Shown here: one piece after another, positions 6,837 through 7,166 of the stretch
Numbering within the stretch: the stretch's first letter is position 1
How the letters are laid out: each line of letters starts with the position of its first letter
Assembly: GCA_964544765.1 (NCBI GenBank)
Contig: CAZJDM010000203.1
Location: 1-7,166 of the forward strand
DNA length: 7,166 nucleotides
Source: CAZJDM01 sp964544765
GTDB taxonomy: Bacteria > Bdellovibrionota_B > Oligoflexia > CAYFLR01
Direction of reading: 5' to 3'
Position numbers and translations under genes: made by a program
The notes under the pieces: generated by a model
What the model was told of the DNA's origin: nothing
The model's input: only the letters and a program-made list of their open reading frames with translations
Databases searched by the model: none

Positions 6837-7166
6837 CTAGTAATAAGGCAAACAAACCATATATCCCATATCGGGCATCGATCTATCTTTACCACAATAT
6901 CCGCTCAAACAATGTTTGTTCTCACTACACGGACTGAGTTCAGGTTGTTTACAATGAGCATGAACACAGTTTTTATAAGGATCTTGCATGTAAAAATAAG
7001 CTCCTGGTTCAAAACAAAAATCAGGTGGACGTTCACAAAGATCTGCACCGCTGCCTCCAGAACTACCATCTCCACCCGAAGGATAATTGGGATCTGTTCC
7101 ATCGTCAGGTGGGGGATAATCTGGATCTGTTGTAGTTGAGGTAGCATCACTTCCATCCGCCTTATT
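6837..7166 (-). CDS. Secreted-type Cys-rich protein, C-terminal part; 5'-truncated by window edge
   Basis: The frame is open from the right edge to the TAG at 6837, giving 109 residues with no start inside the useful part. Residues 1-42 are a disordered linker rich in Asp, Thr, Pro, Ser and Gly, with a repeated DP[DN]YP element (14-18, 25-29). Residues 44-105 hold eight cysteines, C44, C51, C67, C72, C80, C86, C91 and C105, spaced C-x6-C-x15-C-x4-C-x7-C-x5-C-x4-C-x13-C, enough for four disulfides. The CSENKHCLSGYC segment resembles small disulfide modules of exported proteins in myxobacteria-like genomes. I infer an exported or surface lipoprotein; the signal peptide would lie outside the window. 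Codons give a sensible low-complexity linker plus Cys module, unlike the two overlapping open frames on either strand, which I take as shadows. Function is unknown. Confidence 0.75.
   Translation of the reverse strand, partial: NKADGSDATSTTTDPDYPPPDDGTDPNYPSGGDGSSGGSGADLCERPPDFCFEPGAYFYMQDPYKNCVHAHCKQPELSPCSENKHCLSGYCGKDRSMPDMGYMVCLPYY

Noticed and set aside
6905..7156. Open frames on both strands near the right edge (minus 6905-7156, plus 6912-7139)
   Set aside because: They overlap a third frame coding a coherent linker plus eight-Cys module; their own translations show no recognisable pattern.

Overview
The window is an AT-rich bacterial segment carrying five complete genes and two genes cut by the window edges. 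Nothing in it looks like a mobile element, RNA gene or CRISPR array. The organism appears to be a Gram-negative, probably proteobacterial or Bdellovibrionota/Myxococcota-like bacterium. The grounds are a VKOR-DsbA fusion, a probable PilZ protein, a FetAB-type transporter, a heat-shock sigma-32-like promoter before htpG, and a secreted Cys-rich protein with a C-x5-C-x4-C pattern reminiscent of myxobacterial-type exported proteins. The assignment is inference; no marker gene here fixes the taxon.

Layout. Plus strand: the C-terminal two thirds of an M17 leucyl aminopeptidase (1-840), a weak terminator-like hairpin, then a VKOR-DsbA disulfide-forming fusion protein (923-2188). This converges on a minus-strand set. 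Reading the minus strand from right to left: the end of a secreted Cys-rich protein (7166-6837), an unusual hairpin region (6754-6806), the two-gene fetA-fetB-like operon (6642-5183, ATGA overlap), a three-copy degenerate tandem repeat that begins inside the 3' end of fetB, a heat-shock type promoter, htpG (5049-3133), and a probable PilZ-domain gene (3059-2232) that may be read through from htpG.

How the genes relate. They are mostly independent housekeeping and stress functions: cytosolic peptide turnover, envelope disulfide formation, protein folding under heat stress, metal/iron export, and a possible c-di-GMP effector. The VKOR-DsbA protein is the sort of oxidase that would oxidise exported Cys-rich proteins such as the one at the right edge, but that link is only inferred from chemistry.

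The most interesting non-coding signals are the tandem repeat, which preserves a ghost of the FetB C-terminal peptide in shifted frames downstream of the stop codon, and the 13-bp perfect inverted repeat whose loop is complementary to flanking sequence. I found no convincing new multi-gene system.
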